From contig NZ_AFUE01000001.1 in NCBI RefSeq assembly GCF_000222765.1, positions 1 to 64,000 of the forward strand: a stretch of DNA of 64,000 nt, read 5' to 3'. How positions within the stretch are numbered: the first letter of the stretch is position 1; every line of letters begins with the position of its first letter. Below are positions 26,947 through 35,277 of the stretch, piece after piece. The notes under the pieces were generated by a model, which made no database searches, was not told the origin of the DNA, and worked only from the letters and a program-made list of their open reading frames with translations. Origin of the DNA: Streptococcus cristatus ATCC 51100 (GTDB lineage: Bacteria; Bacillota; Bacilli; Lactobacillales; Streptococcaceae). The translations under genes were made by a program, and so were the position numbers.

Positions 26947-28161
26947 ATGCAATATTCAGAAATTATGGTGCGCTATGGTGAGCTGTCTACCAAGGGCAAG
27001 AACCGCATGCGCTTTATCAATAAACTCAAACGTAATATTCAGGCTGTTTTGTCAGTCTATCCGCAGGTCCATGTCAAGGCTGACCGTGACCGAACCCATG
27101 TCTATCTGCATGGAACAGACTATCAGCCAGTGGCTGAATCGCTCAAGCAGATTTTTGGGATTCAGAATTTCTCGCCGTCTTACAAAATTGAAAAATCTGT
27201 GCCAGCCCTGATCGAAGCTGTCCAAGACATCATGAAGGAAGTCTATCAAGAGGGCATGACCTTTAAGATTACCAGCAAGCGCAGTGACCACAGTTTTGAA
27301 CTGGATAGCCGCGAGATTAATCAGACGCTTGGGGATGCTGTTTTTAAGGCCATTCCAAATGTTCAGGTCAAAATGAAAGCGCCGGATATTGAGCTGCGGG
27401 TCGAAATTCGTGAAGAAGCGGCCTATATCTCTTATGAGACGATTCGTGGTGCTGGGGGACTGCCAGTCGGAACTTCAGGCAAGGGCATGCTCATGCTGTC
27501 TGGTGGGATTGACTCACCTGTGGCTGGTTATCTGGCTCTCAAGCGTGGTGTAGACATCGAGGCGGTTCACTTTGCTAGTCCGCCTTATACTAGCCCAGGT
27601 GCGTTGAAAAAAGCTCAAGATTTGACAAGAAAACTGACTAAATTTGGCGGCAATATCCAGTTCATCGAAGTGCCTTTTACAGAGATTCAGGAGGAAATCA
27701 AGTCCAAGGCTCCAGAAGCATATCTGATGACACTGACCCGTCGCTTTATGATGCGCATTACAGACCGGATTCGGGAGGAGCGGGGCGGTCAAGTCATTAT
27801 CAATGGAGAAAGTCTAGGTCAGGTGGCCAGTCAAACTATCGAGAGTATGCAGGCTATTAATGCCGTGACCAATACACCGGTTATCCGTCCTGTCGTGACT
27901 ATGGACAAGCTGGAAATCATTGAGATTGCAGAAAAAATCGATACTTTCCAAATCTCTATCCAGCCATTTGAAGACTGCTGTACTATTTTTGCGCCTGACC
28001 GGCCTAAAACTAATCCAAAAATCAAGAATGCTGAGCAGTACGAAGCTCGTCTAGATGTTGAAGGCTTGGTAGAACGCGCTGTTGCAGGCATCATGATTAC
28101 AGAAATCAGACCACAAGCAGAGACTGATGAAGTTGACGAGCTGATTGAGGACTTGTTATAA
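26947..28161 (+). CDS. thiI: tRNA 4-thiouridine synthetase ThiI
   Basis: A 404-residue sulfurtransferase forming 4-thiouridine at tRNA position 8. It has an N-terminal ferredoxin-like and THUMP region (about 1-165) and a C-terminal PP-loop ATPase with the signature [12 protein letters not shown] (about 182-193). Like other Firmicute ThiI it lacks the C-terminal rhodanese domain of the E. coli enzyme, so it depends on the adjacent desulfurase. The family motif [12 protein letters not shown] is present. It is translationally close to the upstream gene (3-base gap). Confidence 0.95.
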   Translation: MQYSEIMVRYGELSTKGKNRMRFINKLKRNIQAVLSVYPQVHVKADRDRTHVYLHGTDYQPVAESLKQIFGIQNFSPSYKIEKSVPALIEAVQDIMKEVYQEGMTFKITSKRSDHSFELDSREINQTLGDAVFKAIPNVQVKMKAPDIELRVEIREEAAYISYETIRGAGGLPVGTSGKGMLMLSGGIDSPVAGYLALKRGVDIEAVHFASPPYTSPGALKKAQDLTRKLTKFGGNIQFIEVPFTEIQEEIKSKAPEAYLMTLTRRFMMRITDRIREERGGQVIINGESLGQVASQTIESMQAINAVTNTPVIRPVVTMDKLEIIEIAEKIDTFQISIQPFEDCCTIFAPDRPKTNPKIKNAEQYEARLDVEGLVERAVAGIMITEIRPQAETDEVDELIEDLL

Positions 28162-28237
28162 GAGTTTACGGAGTATCTTTTTGCTAAAAGAATCTGGAAG
28201 CTATTTCCATTGATGCTGAAGATAAAAGGGGATATTT

Positions 28238-28837
28238 ATGAACGAGTGGGATTATTTCTTGAGTGGGCTCATGCGAGCATTGTCTTGGAAAGATGGACAA
28301 GATAATGCTTTGCTGTTTGGAATTCCCAGTTGGACTTATTTTATTGGTCTCTTAGTTCATTTCCATATTTTCCTAAGCTTGTATGCTCTCTTATTTTGGG
28401 GATATCATAAAGATATTAAGGAAGCTGGCTCTGTCAAGAAGGCCATGAGAAATAAATGGAATACTATACGTCAAAGTCAAAAAAGTAAGGGCAGAGCTAT
28501 CTTTGTTACAATAATTGCCGCTCTTCTTATATTTATTATCTTTCCTGCTTATGAAGGCTATCGAATGACCAATGGTATTTGGCGCTATCATTATTTTACT
28601 AATCAGATAACCGAGCTAAAAACGGCTTTAGTGACTGGTGTTGATACCGAGACTGGAGGAAGTAAGTCTACCTATTCTCGTATTACCTTTACTATTAACG
28701 TTGATGGAAAAGAGCGAGAGGTCAATGTTTCAGATAGTAATAAAAGTCTTGCCAGATCAGCAAAAAAACATTTGAAGCCTCCGAAAGCTATTGAGGTGTA
28801 TGTCAATCAAGAAGGGCAGATTGTATATTTTAAATAA
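28238..28837 (+). CDS. Hypothetical membrane protein
   Basis: A 199-residue protein of unrecognised family. Two membrane segments are evident, about residues 33-57 and 85-104, separated by a basic cytoplasmic loop (KNKWNTIRQSQKSKGR). The C-terminal 85 residues are soluble with beta-like patterning (RITFTINVDGKEREVNV...IEVYVNQEGQIVYF), reminiscent of the extracytoplasmic domain of DUF3592-type proteins, a weak comparison. The start follows AAGGGGATATTT. It is a lone gene between thiI and the L21 leader. Confidence 0.7.
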   Translation: MNEWDYFLSGLMRALSWKDGQDNALLFGIPSWTYFIGLLVHFHIFLSLYALLFWGYHKDIKEAGSVKKAMRNKWNTIRQSQKSKGRAIFVTIIAALLIFIIFPAYEGYRMTNGIWRYHYFTNQITELKTALVTGVDTETGGSKSTYSRITFTINVDGKEREVNVSDSNKSLARSAKKHLKPPKAIEVYVNQEGQIVYFK

Positions 28838-28895
28838 ATGGAAGTACAGAATGAGTATATTTAGTGGAAAATCCGTTTTCATTAAATGAAATTAC

Positions 28896-28924
28896 TTGCA
28901 AAAGGTTAGTAGAAGTGCTATACT
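28896..28924 (+). promoter_or_regulatory. Promoter of the L21 leader operon
   Basis: TTGCAA at 28896-28901 and TATACT at 28919-28924 with a 17-base spacer. Confidence 0.75.
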
Positions 28925-28930
28925 AAGAAT

Positions 28931-29060
28931 GTTGACTATGCACGGCCTGTGCAACCGCTCGAACATCGTTGCTCACATAGTGAGTATAAAGTGGTTCGTC
29001 CCACGATGCTAGGCGAGTCTTCACAAAAATACGGGGAAACCCCAAAAAATCATAGGAGGT
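28931..29060 (+). ncRNA. Ribosomal protein L21 leader
   Basis: The 130-base untranslated leader between promoter and rplU contains hairpin-forming segments (CACGGCCTGTGC; ACATCGTTG; GGTTCGTCCCACGATGC; GGGGAAACCCC) and the position of the Firmicute L21 leader (Rfam L21_leader). In that family the RNA is thought to bind L21 for autogenous control. The assignment rests on position and general layout, not on a covariance search. Confidence 0.75.
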
Positions 29061-29065
29061 GCATA

Positions 29066-29380
29066 ATGAGCACATACGCAATCATTAAAACTGGCGGAAA
29101 ACAAGTTAAAGTTGAAGTTGGTCAAGCTATCTACGTGGAAAAATTGGATGTTGAAGCTGGTCAAGAAGTGACTTTTAACGAAGTTGTTCTTGTTGGTGGT
29201 GATAAAACTGTTGTCGGAACTCCACTTGTTTCTGGAGCTACTGTAGTTGGAACTGTTGAAAAACAAGGAAAACAAAAGAAAGTCGTTACTTTCAAGTACA
29301 AACCTAAAAAAGGTAGCCACCGCAAACAAGGTCACCGTCAACCTTACACTAAAGTTGTCATCAACGCAATCAACGCTTAA
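29066..29380 (+). CDS. rplU: 50S ribosomal protein L21
   Basis: A 104-residue large-subunit protein beginning [20 protein letters not shown], the family signature, with the basic C-terminal [15 protein letters not shown] motif that contacts 23S rRNA. The ATG at 29066 follows ATAGGAGGTGC. It is the first gene of the rplU-prp-rpmA operon, whose leader precedes it. Codon use is that of a highly expressed gene. Confidence 0.98.
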   Translation: MSTYAIIKTGGKQVKVEVGQAIYVEKLDVEAGQEVTFNEVVLVGGDKTVVGTPLVSGATVVGTVEKQGKQKKVVTFKYKPKKGSHRKQGHRQPYTKVVINAINA

Positions 29381-29740
<360 letters not shown>

Positions 29741-29757
29741 CACGGAGGAAAAACACT

Positions 29758-30051
29758 ATGTTAAAAATGAATCTTGCAAGCTTGCAACTTTTCGCCCACA
29801 AAAAAGGTGGAGGTTCAACGTCAAACGGACGTGATTCACAAGCAAAACGTCTTGGAGCTAAAGCAGCTGACGGACAAACTGTAACTGGAGGATCAATCCT
29901 TTACCGTCAACGCGGTACTCACATCTACCCAGGTGTTAACGTTGGCCGCGGTGGAGACGATACATTGTTCGCGAAAGTTGAAGGCGTAGTACGCTTTGAA
30001 CGTAAAGGTCGCGATAAGAAACAAGTATCAGTTTACCCAATTGCGAAATAA
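29758..30051 (+). CDS. rpmA: 50S ribosomal protein L27 with Prp-cleaved N-terminus
   Basis: A 97-residue large-subunit protein near the peptidyl-transferase centre. The N-terminal extension [20 protein letters not shown] holds the LQLFA motif cleaved by Prp to expose AHKKGGG. The body has the usual [12 protein letters not shown] and [11 protein letters not shown] motifs. An ACGGAGG site precedes the ATG at 29758. A strong terminator follows. Confidence 0.98.
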   Translation: MLKMNLASLQLFAHKKGGGSTSNGRDSQAKRLGAKAADGQTVTGGSILYRQRGTHIYPGVNVGRGGDDTLFAKVEGVVRFERKGRDKKQVSVYPIAK

Positions 30052-30063
30052 TTCATTATTGAT

Positions 30064-30094
30064 AAAAATCCCTGTCTCAAGATTGGGATTTTTA
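30064..30094 (+). terminator. Terminator of the rplU-prp-rpmA operon
   Basis: AAAAATCCC/GGGATTTTT inverted repeat with a 12-base loop and a T-rich tail. Confidence 0.8.
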
Positions 30095-30107
30095 TTTTGG
30101 GAAAAAA

Positions 30108-30122
30108 TGAAATCGTTTCCTT
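30108..30122 (+). repeat. Left copy of 15-bp direct repeat flanking the NACHT gene
   Basis: TGAAATCGTTTCCTT, identical to 32216-32230. It lies just after the rpmA terminator. Confidence 0.75.
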
Positions 30123-30148
30123 TTGTGAAATCATTTTAAAAGAAATTG

Positions 30149-30178
30149 TTGCTACATGCAATGTTTTTTTTGTATAAT
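30149..30178 (+). promoter_or_regulatory. Promoter of the NACHT gene
   Basis: TTGCTA at 30149-30154 and a perfect TATAAT at 30173-30178 with an 18-base spacer. Confidence 0.6.
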
Positions 30179-30212
30179 AGAGTTGTTATAAGGATATTCT
30201 AAGGAGGGCAAT

Positions 30213-32185
30213 ATGGGATTTCTGGGTTTAGCTATTTCAGCTTTGTTAAATAATACGTTGATTCAATTAAAAGATGAATTGGTGGACTTTGGTGTAGATA
30301 ATTGGGAAAAATTTGAAACTGGATTTAATAAAAGTTTTACTTCCTATTTTGAGGGTTCATTTAAGAGAGTGAAGAATATTCCGTTTGTGTTAAGCGGTAC
30401 AAATAATATCGATTTGCTTTCTATTTTCCAGCCCACTTATTTAAAATCAGAAATAAGTCATGTGAGATGTTATACTGCTGATTTAGATAATATTTTACAA
30501 GAATCGGATAATGCTTGGATTTATGGATATGGTGGCATTGGTAAATCAACCATGCTGAAGTACTTTTTTCTTAAGGAGATTGAAAAAGCTACGAGTAATA
30601 ATAATCAAAGAATTCCCATTTATATTGAATTGAGGAAATATAATTTTGATTCGAAGAAAAGAAGGGAATTTTTAAATTTTATATATGAAGAAGCTAAAGT
30701 ATTAGGGTTTGATTTAGAGTTTAAGTATTTCGAATATATGGCAAAAAAAGGGCGTTTTATTTTCTTTTGGATGCTTTTGATGAAATAGCTTCAAACAATA
30801 TGGAACAAGCGGCGACAGAGATAGAAGAATTAACCACTAAATATTCTAATAATCCAATCCTTGTGACTAGCCGGAAATTACTTTTTAATCATATAAATAA
30901 TGCCTCTTTATTTCATCCCTATCAAACGAATGGCTTAAGTAAATACGAAGCAATAGCATTAATAAAGCGCATCAGTACATTGCCTGAATCAGAGCCAAGA
31001 GAAGAGGTGTTTGAAGGGTTTATCAAGAGTTTGGAAGATCAGTTATATGATGAATATCAATCATTTGCAGAAAATCCTATATTGCTTTTCTTGATGTTAC
31101 AAATGTTTCAAAGAAATGCAAATTTTCCGACTGAGAAAGCTACTTTTATCAAAAATTCTTATCGACTGCTCTATAAAGAACATGATCATTCAAAATTAGT
31201 TGCTATGAAAAGACAATTTAAAACCGACTTATCTGAGTCTACTATGTTGCGAGTGATTTCTTATCTTTGTTTTCTCACTTACTTTGAAAATAATGGAGAG
31301 AAATTAGAGTTTACAGAAAGTGAAATTCTTTCTTTGCTAGATAGGGTATTAAATCATGAAGATTCGTCTTCAACAAGAGCTGAAGATTTGCTTGCTGATT
31401 TGATAACCCGTTTATGTATCATACATAAAGAGGGACGATCTTACTATTTTGTCCATAATATTTTCCAAGAATTTTACGCTGCCAACTATTTATATGATTT
31501 GGATAATGAAGTTCAAGAACAATTTTTTAAAGATAATTTTCTTGCTGAAGATATGAATCGTCGTTTGATTGAAACTACTATAGAATATTATACTGAATTG
31601 GATAAAGAATTTAATAAGAAAAAGTTAAAATACAATATCTTTCTGCCTGTTTTAGAAGAATTAAAACGTAGAAATAAAGGAAGAGATTTTTTTGAATTTG
31701 ATACGATTTTATACAGAGTGAGCTTATCTACTAAAGGTGAGGGAGACATTATTTTCTATGATTTGGATTCTTATTTTTTATGTTATTTAATGGAATTTTT
31801 TGCTGAAATAGATTATTTTGAAGATCAAGATAAAAATCTGCCTTTGCCTGTAAAATTTCCCAAAATTAAAGACATGGAGACAATTTTTACATTTCCCATA
31901 TATCATGATAATTTAACGGATTCAGAGTATTTTCAACTGCGCTTTAAAATTAAAAATCTAAAACTAACAAGTGAAGCAATGGAACTTATGGAAAAGTATA
32001 AGCTAGACTGGATTATTTTCTCTATTGACTATAGTACGATTTGTAAAGACGCTGCATGGTATGAAGTCTTCAAAAATAGTAGTGCTTATGCTGAAATTAA
32101 GGCTATCGAAGACTGGGTAATCAAGACGAAGTCCGAAAAAGAAGCAGATAAAAGAAAAATCCCAATTTTGAATTCTAAAAAATAA
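30213..32185 (+). pseudogene. NACHT-domain STAND NTPase, frameshifted at Walker B
   Basis: Two overlapping frames (30213-30788 and 30767-32185) together give one NACHT NTPase of about 657 residues. Walker A is GYGGIGKST at residues 105-113. The first frame ends ...GRFIFFWMLLMK and the second begins DAFDEIASNN; one extra T in the T-run at 30765-30768 would restore GRFIFFLDAFDEI, a normal Walker B. Sensor-like VTSRK and the helical NACHT region follow, then a C-terminal domain of unknown type. Standalone bacterial NACHT proteins act in phage defence; that is family knowledge, not shown here. The gene is clearly AT-rich (16 of 60 G/C in one counted line). It has its own promoter and an AAGGAGG site. 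True mutation, sequencing error or rare slippage are all possible. Confidence 0.82.
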
Positions 32186-32215
32186 ATCGGCAATATCTGC
32201 TGATTTATTTAGTTT

Positions 32216-32230
32216 TGAAATCGTTTCCTT
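32216..32230 (+). repeat. Right copy of 15-bp direct repeat flanking the NACHT gene
   Basis: TGAAATCGTTTCCTT, identical to 30108-30122. Its last two bases overlap the -35 box of the rhodanese operon. Confidence 0.75.
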
Positions 32231-32275
32231 GACATTTTCTCTTCTTAGTGTTTTAATATACCCTATAGGGGTATA
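32229..32275 (+). promoter_or_regulatory. Rhodanese operon promoter with CstR-type operator
   Basis: TTGACA at 32229-32234 and TTTAAT at 32252-32257 (17-base spacer) are followed by TATACCCTATAGGGGTATA at 32257-32275, an inverted repeat of the CsoR/CstR operator type (ATACCC/GGGGTAT). It covers the start point, so binding would repress. Confidence 0.75.
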
Positions 32276-32288
32276 AAGGAGAAAAAAT

Positions 32289-32594
32289 ATGTTTGATTTT
32301 TTTACAAAGATAGATAGTATTTCAACGGATGAGCTGGAGAAGCGATTGAAGTCCAATATCCAACTAATTGATGTACGGACGCCATCCGAATTTCGTAGAG
32401 GGCATATCAAAGAGGCGCAGAATGTTCCTTTGAGCCAAATTGGTCAGTTTGCTCCAGCTAATAAGGAGACGATTTACGTTATTTGTCATTCAGGAATGAG
32501 GAGTAAGATGGCAGCGAAAAAGCTGAAGAAAAAAGGCTATGATGTTGTCAATGTCCGCGGTGGTATGAGCGCTTGGACAGGGAAAACCATTTAA
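32289..32594 (+). CDS. Rhodanese-domain sulfurtransferase
   Basis: A 101-residue single-domain rhodanese. The active-site loop is VICHSGMRSK with the persulfide-carrying Cys near residue 74; LIDVRTPSEFRRGHI is the CH2A-type motif. It is the first gene of a three-gene operon under a CstR-type operator and probably passes sulfane sulfur among persulfide, thiosulfate and low-molecular-weight thiols. AAGGAG lies 6 bases before the ATG. Confidence 0.92.
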   Translation: MFDFFTKIDSISTDELEKRLKSNIQLIDVRTPSEFRRGHIKEAQNVPLSQIGQFAPANKETIYVICHSGMRSKMAAKKLKKKGYDVVNVRGGMSAWTGKTI

Positions 32595-32611
32595 GTAGAA
32601 AGGGTTAAACA

Positions 32612-34264
32612 ATGAAAATTATTATCATTGGTGGAGTTGCAGGAGGTATGTCTGCGGCAACACGTTTAAGACGGCTGATGGAAGATGCTGAAATTGTAAT
32701 TTTTGAAAAAGGTCCTTTTGTATCTTTTGCGAACTGCGGCCTGCCGTATCATGTTTCTGGTGAAATTGCTGAGCGAGACGCTCTCTTGGTTCAAACGCCT
32801 GAAAGTCTCAAGGCACGCTTTAACTTGGATGTGCGACCTTTTCATGAGGTGGTGAAGATTTCGCCTGAAGATCATACAGTAACGGTGGCTCATGACGGTT
32901 CAGAGTTCACAGAGCAGTATGACAAGCTGATTCTTTCACCGGGAGCGAAGCCTTTTATTCCTGAGATTGAAGGACTTTCAGAAGCAACTAATGTATTCAC
33001 TTTGCGCAATGTCCCAGACTTGGATCAGATCATGTTAGCCTTGGATGAAGAGCCTCAAGAGGCTGTGGTCATCGGTGCTGGATTTATCGGCCTGGAAACG
33101 GCTGAAAATCTGCGCAAACGTGGCTTGAATGTGACAATCGTAGAAAAGGCACCGCATGTCTTGCCACCACTTGATGAGGAAATGGCAGCTTTTGTCCAAG
33201 CGGAATTAGTTGATAAGGGAGTGAAAGTCATCACTTCCCAGTCAGCTACTCGCTTCGAAGAAAATGGTAAAGCGATTGTCTTGGAAAATGGTCAAAAATT
33301 GGCTTCAGATGTGACCATTCTCTCTGTCGGAGTCCAGCCTGAAAATAGCTTGGCTAAGGCAGCAGGCATTGAGACAGGTCTTCGTGGGGGCATCTTGGTC
33401 GACGAGCATTATGAAACGAGCCAGAAAGATATTTTTGCAGTCGGCGATGCTATCCTTGTCAAGCAGGAAATTACTGGTGAAGATGCCCTGATTGCCCTAG
33501 CTTCGCCTGCTAATCGACAAGGTCGTCAGGTAGCAGATGTTATTGCTGGCTTGGAGCGGAAGAATAAGGGAAGTATTGGTACGGCCATTGTGCGTATCTT
33601 TGATATGACAGCCGCTTCCACAGGCCTGAACGAGCGTTTCCTTCAGCAAAATCAGCTGCCTTATCAAGCGATTCATGTCAGTGGTAAGGATCATGCAGGC
33701 TACTATCCAGGTGCGACTGACTTGACCTTGAAATTGCTCTTTGAGCCAAAAACTGGAAAAATCTATGGTGCTCAAGGTGTGGGCAAAAAAGGCGTTGATA
33801 AGCGGATTGATATTTTGGCGACAGCTATCAAAGGCAATCTCACGATTTTTGATTTGCCAGAGCTGGAGTTCACCTATGCACCACCTTTTGGCTCAGCAAA
33901 AGATCCAGTCAATATGCTGGGCTATGCAGCTATGAATCTAGCGGAAGGCTTGAGTGAAAATATCCAATGGCACCAGCTGGAAGACGAGTTGGCAAGCGGG
34001 AAAGTCTTTTTAGATGTTCGGACGCTCAATGAATTTAAGCAAGGACGCCTAAAGGCGGACAAGACAGTCCATATTCCTCTGAATGAACTCAGAGAACGCT
34101 TGGCTGAGCTGGATAAGGAAGAAGAATATATCGTGAGCTGCCACAGCGGTCTGCGCAGCTATATTGCCGAGCGAATCTTAAAACAAGCAGGATTTGCAGT
34201 GAAAAATCTAGACGGAGCTTATGCTTTGTATAAAATGGTAAAACCAGAAGGAGTAGAAAAATGA
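32612..34264 (+). CDS. cdr: CoA-disulfide reductase with C-terminal rhodanese domain
   Basis: A 550-residue FAD-dependent pyridine nucleotide-disulfide oxidoreductase fused to rhodanese (CoADR-Rhd). The FAD motif is GGVAGGMSAATRLRR (about 7-21), the redox Cys is in FANCGLPYHVSG (about Cys42), the NAD(P)H motif is VIGAGFIGLETAENL (about 152-166), and the C-terminal rhodanese has VSCHSGLRS near residue 510. Related enzymes reduce CoA disulfide, CoA persulfide or polysulfide. Position between two rhodaneses supports a role in persulfide removal. It overlaps the next start by four bases. Confidence 0.93.
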   Translation: MKIIIIGGVAGGMSAATRLRRLMEDAEIVIFEKGPFVSFANCGLPYHVSGEIAERDALLVQTPESLKARFNLDVRPFHEVVKISPEDHTVTVAHDGSEFTEQYDKLILSPGAKPFIPEIEGLSEATNVFTLRNVPDLDQIMLALDEEPQEAVVIGAGFIGLETAENLRKRGLNVTIVEKAPHVLPPLDEEMAAFVQAELVDKGVKVITSQSATRFEENGKAIVLENGQKLASDVTILSVGVQPENSLAKAAGIETGLRGGILVDEHYETSQKDIFAVGDAILVKQEITGEDALIALASPANRQGRQVADVIAGLERKNKGSIGTAIVRIFDMTAASTGLNERFLQQNQLPYQAIHVSGKDHAGYYPGATDLTLKLLFEPKTGKIYGAQGVGKKGVDKRIDILATAIKGNLTIFDLPELEFTYAPPFGSAKDPVNMLGYAAMNLAEGLSENIQWHQLEDELASGKVFLDVRTLNEFKQGRLKADKTVHIPLNELRERLAELDKEEEYIVSCHSGLRSYIAERILKQAGFAVKNLDGAYALYKMVKPEGVEK

Positions 34265-34554
34265 AAACTATATCAGCAGCTGACTTAGAAAAGCAGTATC
34301 AATCTGAAAAATTGGCCATCGTAGATGTGCGCGAAAGACATGAATTTCAAGCGGGTCATATCCCAAATGCTGAAAATCTTCCACTCAGTGAGTTGGAAAC
34401 TGGCTATAAAAAGCTGAATCCTGACTACAAATACTATGTCATTTGCCAAGGAGGAGCACGCTCAGCAACTGCTTGCGAATTTCTTGCCATGAAGGGCTTC
34501 GATGTGACCAACGTATCAGGTGGTATGAACGCTTGGTCTGGAGAGACGGAATAA
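34261..34554 (+). CDS. Rhodanese-domain sulfurtransferase
   Basis: A 97-residue rhodanese, the third sulfurtransferase unit of the operon. The active-site loop is VICQGGARSA with Cys near residue 61; the loop differs from the other two domains (CQGGAR against CHSGMR and CHSGLR), which suggests a different sulfur acceptor. Motif IVDVRERHEFQAGHI is present. ATG overlaps the end of the upstream gene (ATGA), so translation is coupled. The intergenic three-hairpin repeat follows. Confidence 0.92.
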   Translation: MKTISAADLEKQYQSEKLAIVDVRERHEFQAGHIPNAENLPLSELETGYKKLNPDYKYYVICQGGARSATACEFLAMKGFDVTNVSGGMNAWSGETE

Positions 34555-34567
34555 AAGATAAAAGAGA

Positions 34568-34746
34568 GTGGGACAAAAATCGGTAATTCGTTAGAATTCG
34601 ATTTCGTCGTCCCACCTCCGCACAGTTGAGTAGGGCTGTAAAAGCTGATGAAATCAGCCTAGTAGAGCCCACTCAACCACTGCGTCTTGCTCGACAATCC
34701 AAAGACAATTTAGAGGCTAGGACTTTTGTCCCAGCCTCTTTTTTCC
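34568..34746. repeat. Three-hairpin intergenic repeat ending in a terminator
   Basis: Three nested structures: GTGGGAC..GTCCCAC (34568-34615, with inner AAATCG/CGATTT and AATTC/GAATT), GTTGAGT..ACTCAAC (34625-34677, with inner GGGCT/AGCCC and GCTGAT/ATCAGC), and GAGGCTAGGAC/GTCCCAGCCTC (34713-34738) followed by six T. The last part is a good terminator for the rhodanese operon. I recall near-identical elements scattered in sanguinis-group genomes; copy number was not checked here. Confidence 0.75.
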
Positions 34747-34754
34747 TGTTCTTC

Positions 34755-35009
34755 TTATTTTCGATTTACCAGAAAATGAATAGCTTTCTCTATTCTTTCC
34801 CTTTGTTTTTTCGGATCATCAGCTGGATTTTCTAGGCAATCCGTTAAATTCTCAGTAATAACCATCTCAATAACACGGTCAACACTGGAGCGAACGGCTA
34901 ATAACTGTGTGAGAATATCTGAACATTCCCTGTCCTCTTCAATCATTTTTTGAATGCCTCTTAACTGACCTTCAGAGCGCTTGAGGCGGGTAATATAATT
35001 AGAATTCAC
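34755..35009 (-). CDS. cstR: CstR-like persulfide-sensing repressor (CsoR family)
   Basis: An 84-residue CsoR/FrmR-family regulator. Two cysteines, Cys29 (EDRECSD) and Cys58 (ENLTDCL), have the 29-residue spacing of CstR Cys31/Cys60. The position that is His in copper-sensing CsoR is Asn54 here, so copper binding in the CsoR way is unlikely. CstR forms di- to tetrasulfide links on contact with persulfides and releases DNA. Start is GTG after CGAGGAAATC. The gene faces the rhodanese operon from beyond its terminator and is the likely ligand of the operator at 32257. Confidence 0.85.
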   Translation of the reverse strand: MNSNYITRLKRSEGQLRGIQKMIEEDRECSDILTQLLAVRSSVDRVIEMVITENLTDCLENPADDPKKQRERIEKAIHFLVNRK

Positions 35010-35040
35010 GGTGATTTCCTCGTTTGTTTACATTGAGTTT

Positions 35041-35069
35041 ATTATATGCTTAATCTGTATATTTGTCAA
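35041..35069 (-). promoter_or_regulatory. Promoter of cstR
   Basis: On the minus strand TTGACA (35064-35069) and TATAAT (35041-35046) with a 17-base spacer: a full consensus promoter. No CstR-type inverted repeat is seen here, so autoregulation is not indicated. Confidence 0.8.
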
Positions 35070-35277
35070 TTGGATTGGTTGGAGGTAGTTTTCAGAAATT
35101 TTCCATAATCACTCTCTGATTCCTCTATTTACTTTTTATCAAAATTCTGGTATAATAGCTTATGTTATAAAATATAACATAGAAATTGAACTAAGAGAAT
35201 ACTAAATAAAATAAGGGCTTATCTTTATTACAGATTCTCTTATTCTGAGACTTCTCTCAATTTTTGGAGGTGTATTT

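Noticed and set aside
30760-30790. Programmed -1 frameshift in the NACHT gene
   Set aside because: The heptamer around TTC TTT TGG does not allow good re-pairing of both tRNAs (TTT would have to pair as CTT) and no convincing downstream stem was seen. A one-base deletion in the T-run explains the data more simply, though slippage is not fully excluded.
34626-34835. Open frame inside the three-hairpin repeat
   Set aside because: It is made of palindromic repeat sequence, runs antisense into cstR, and lacks a ribosome site.
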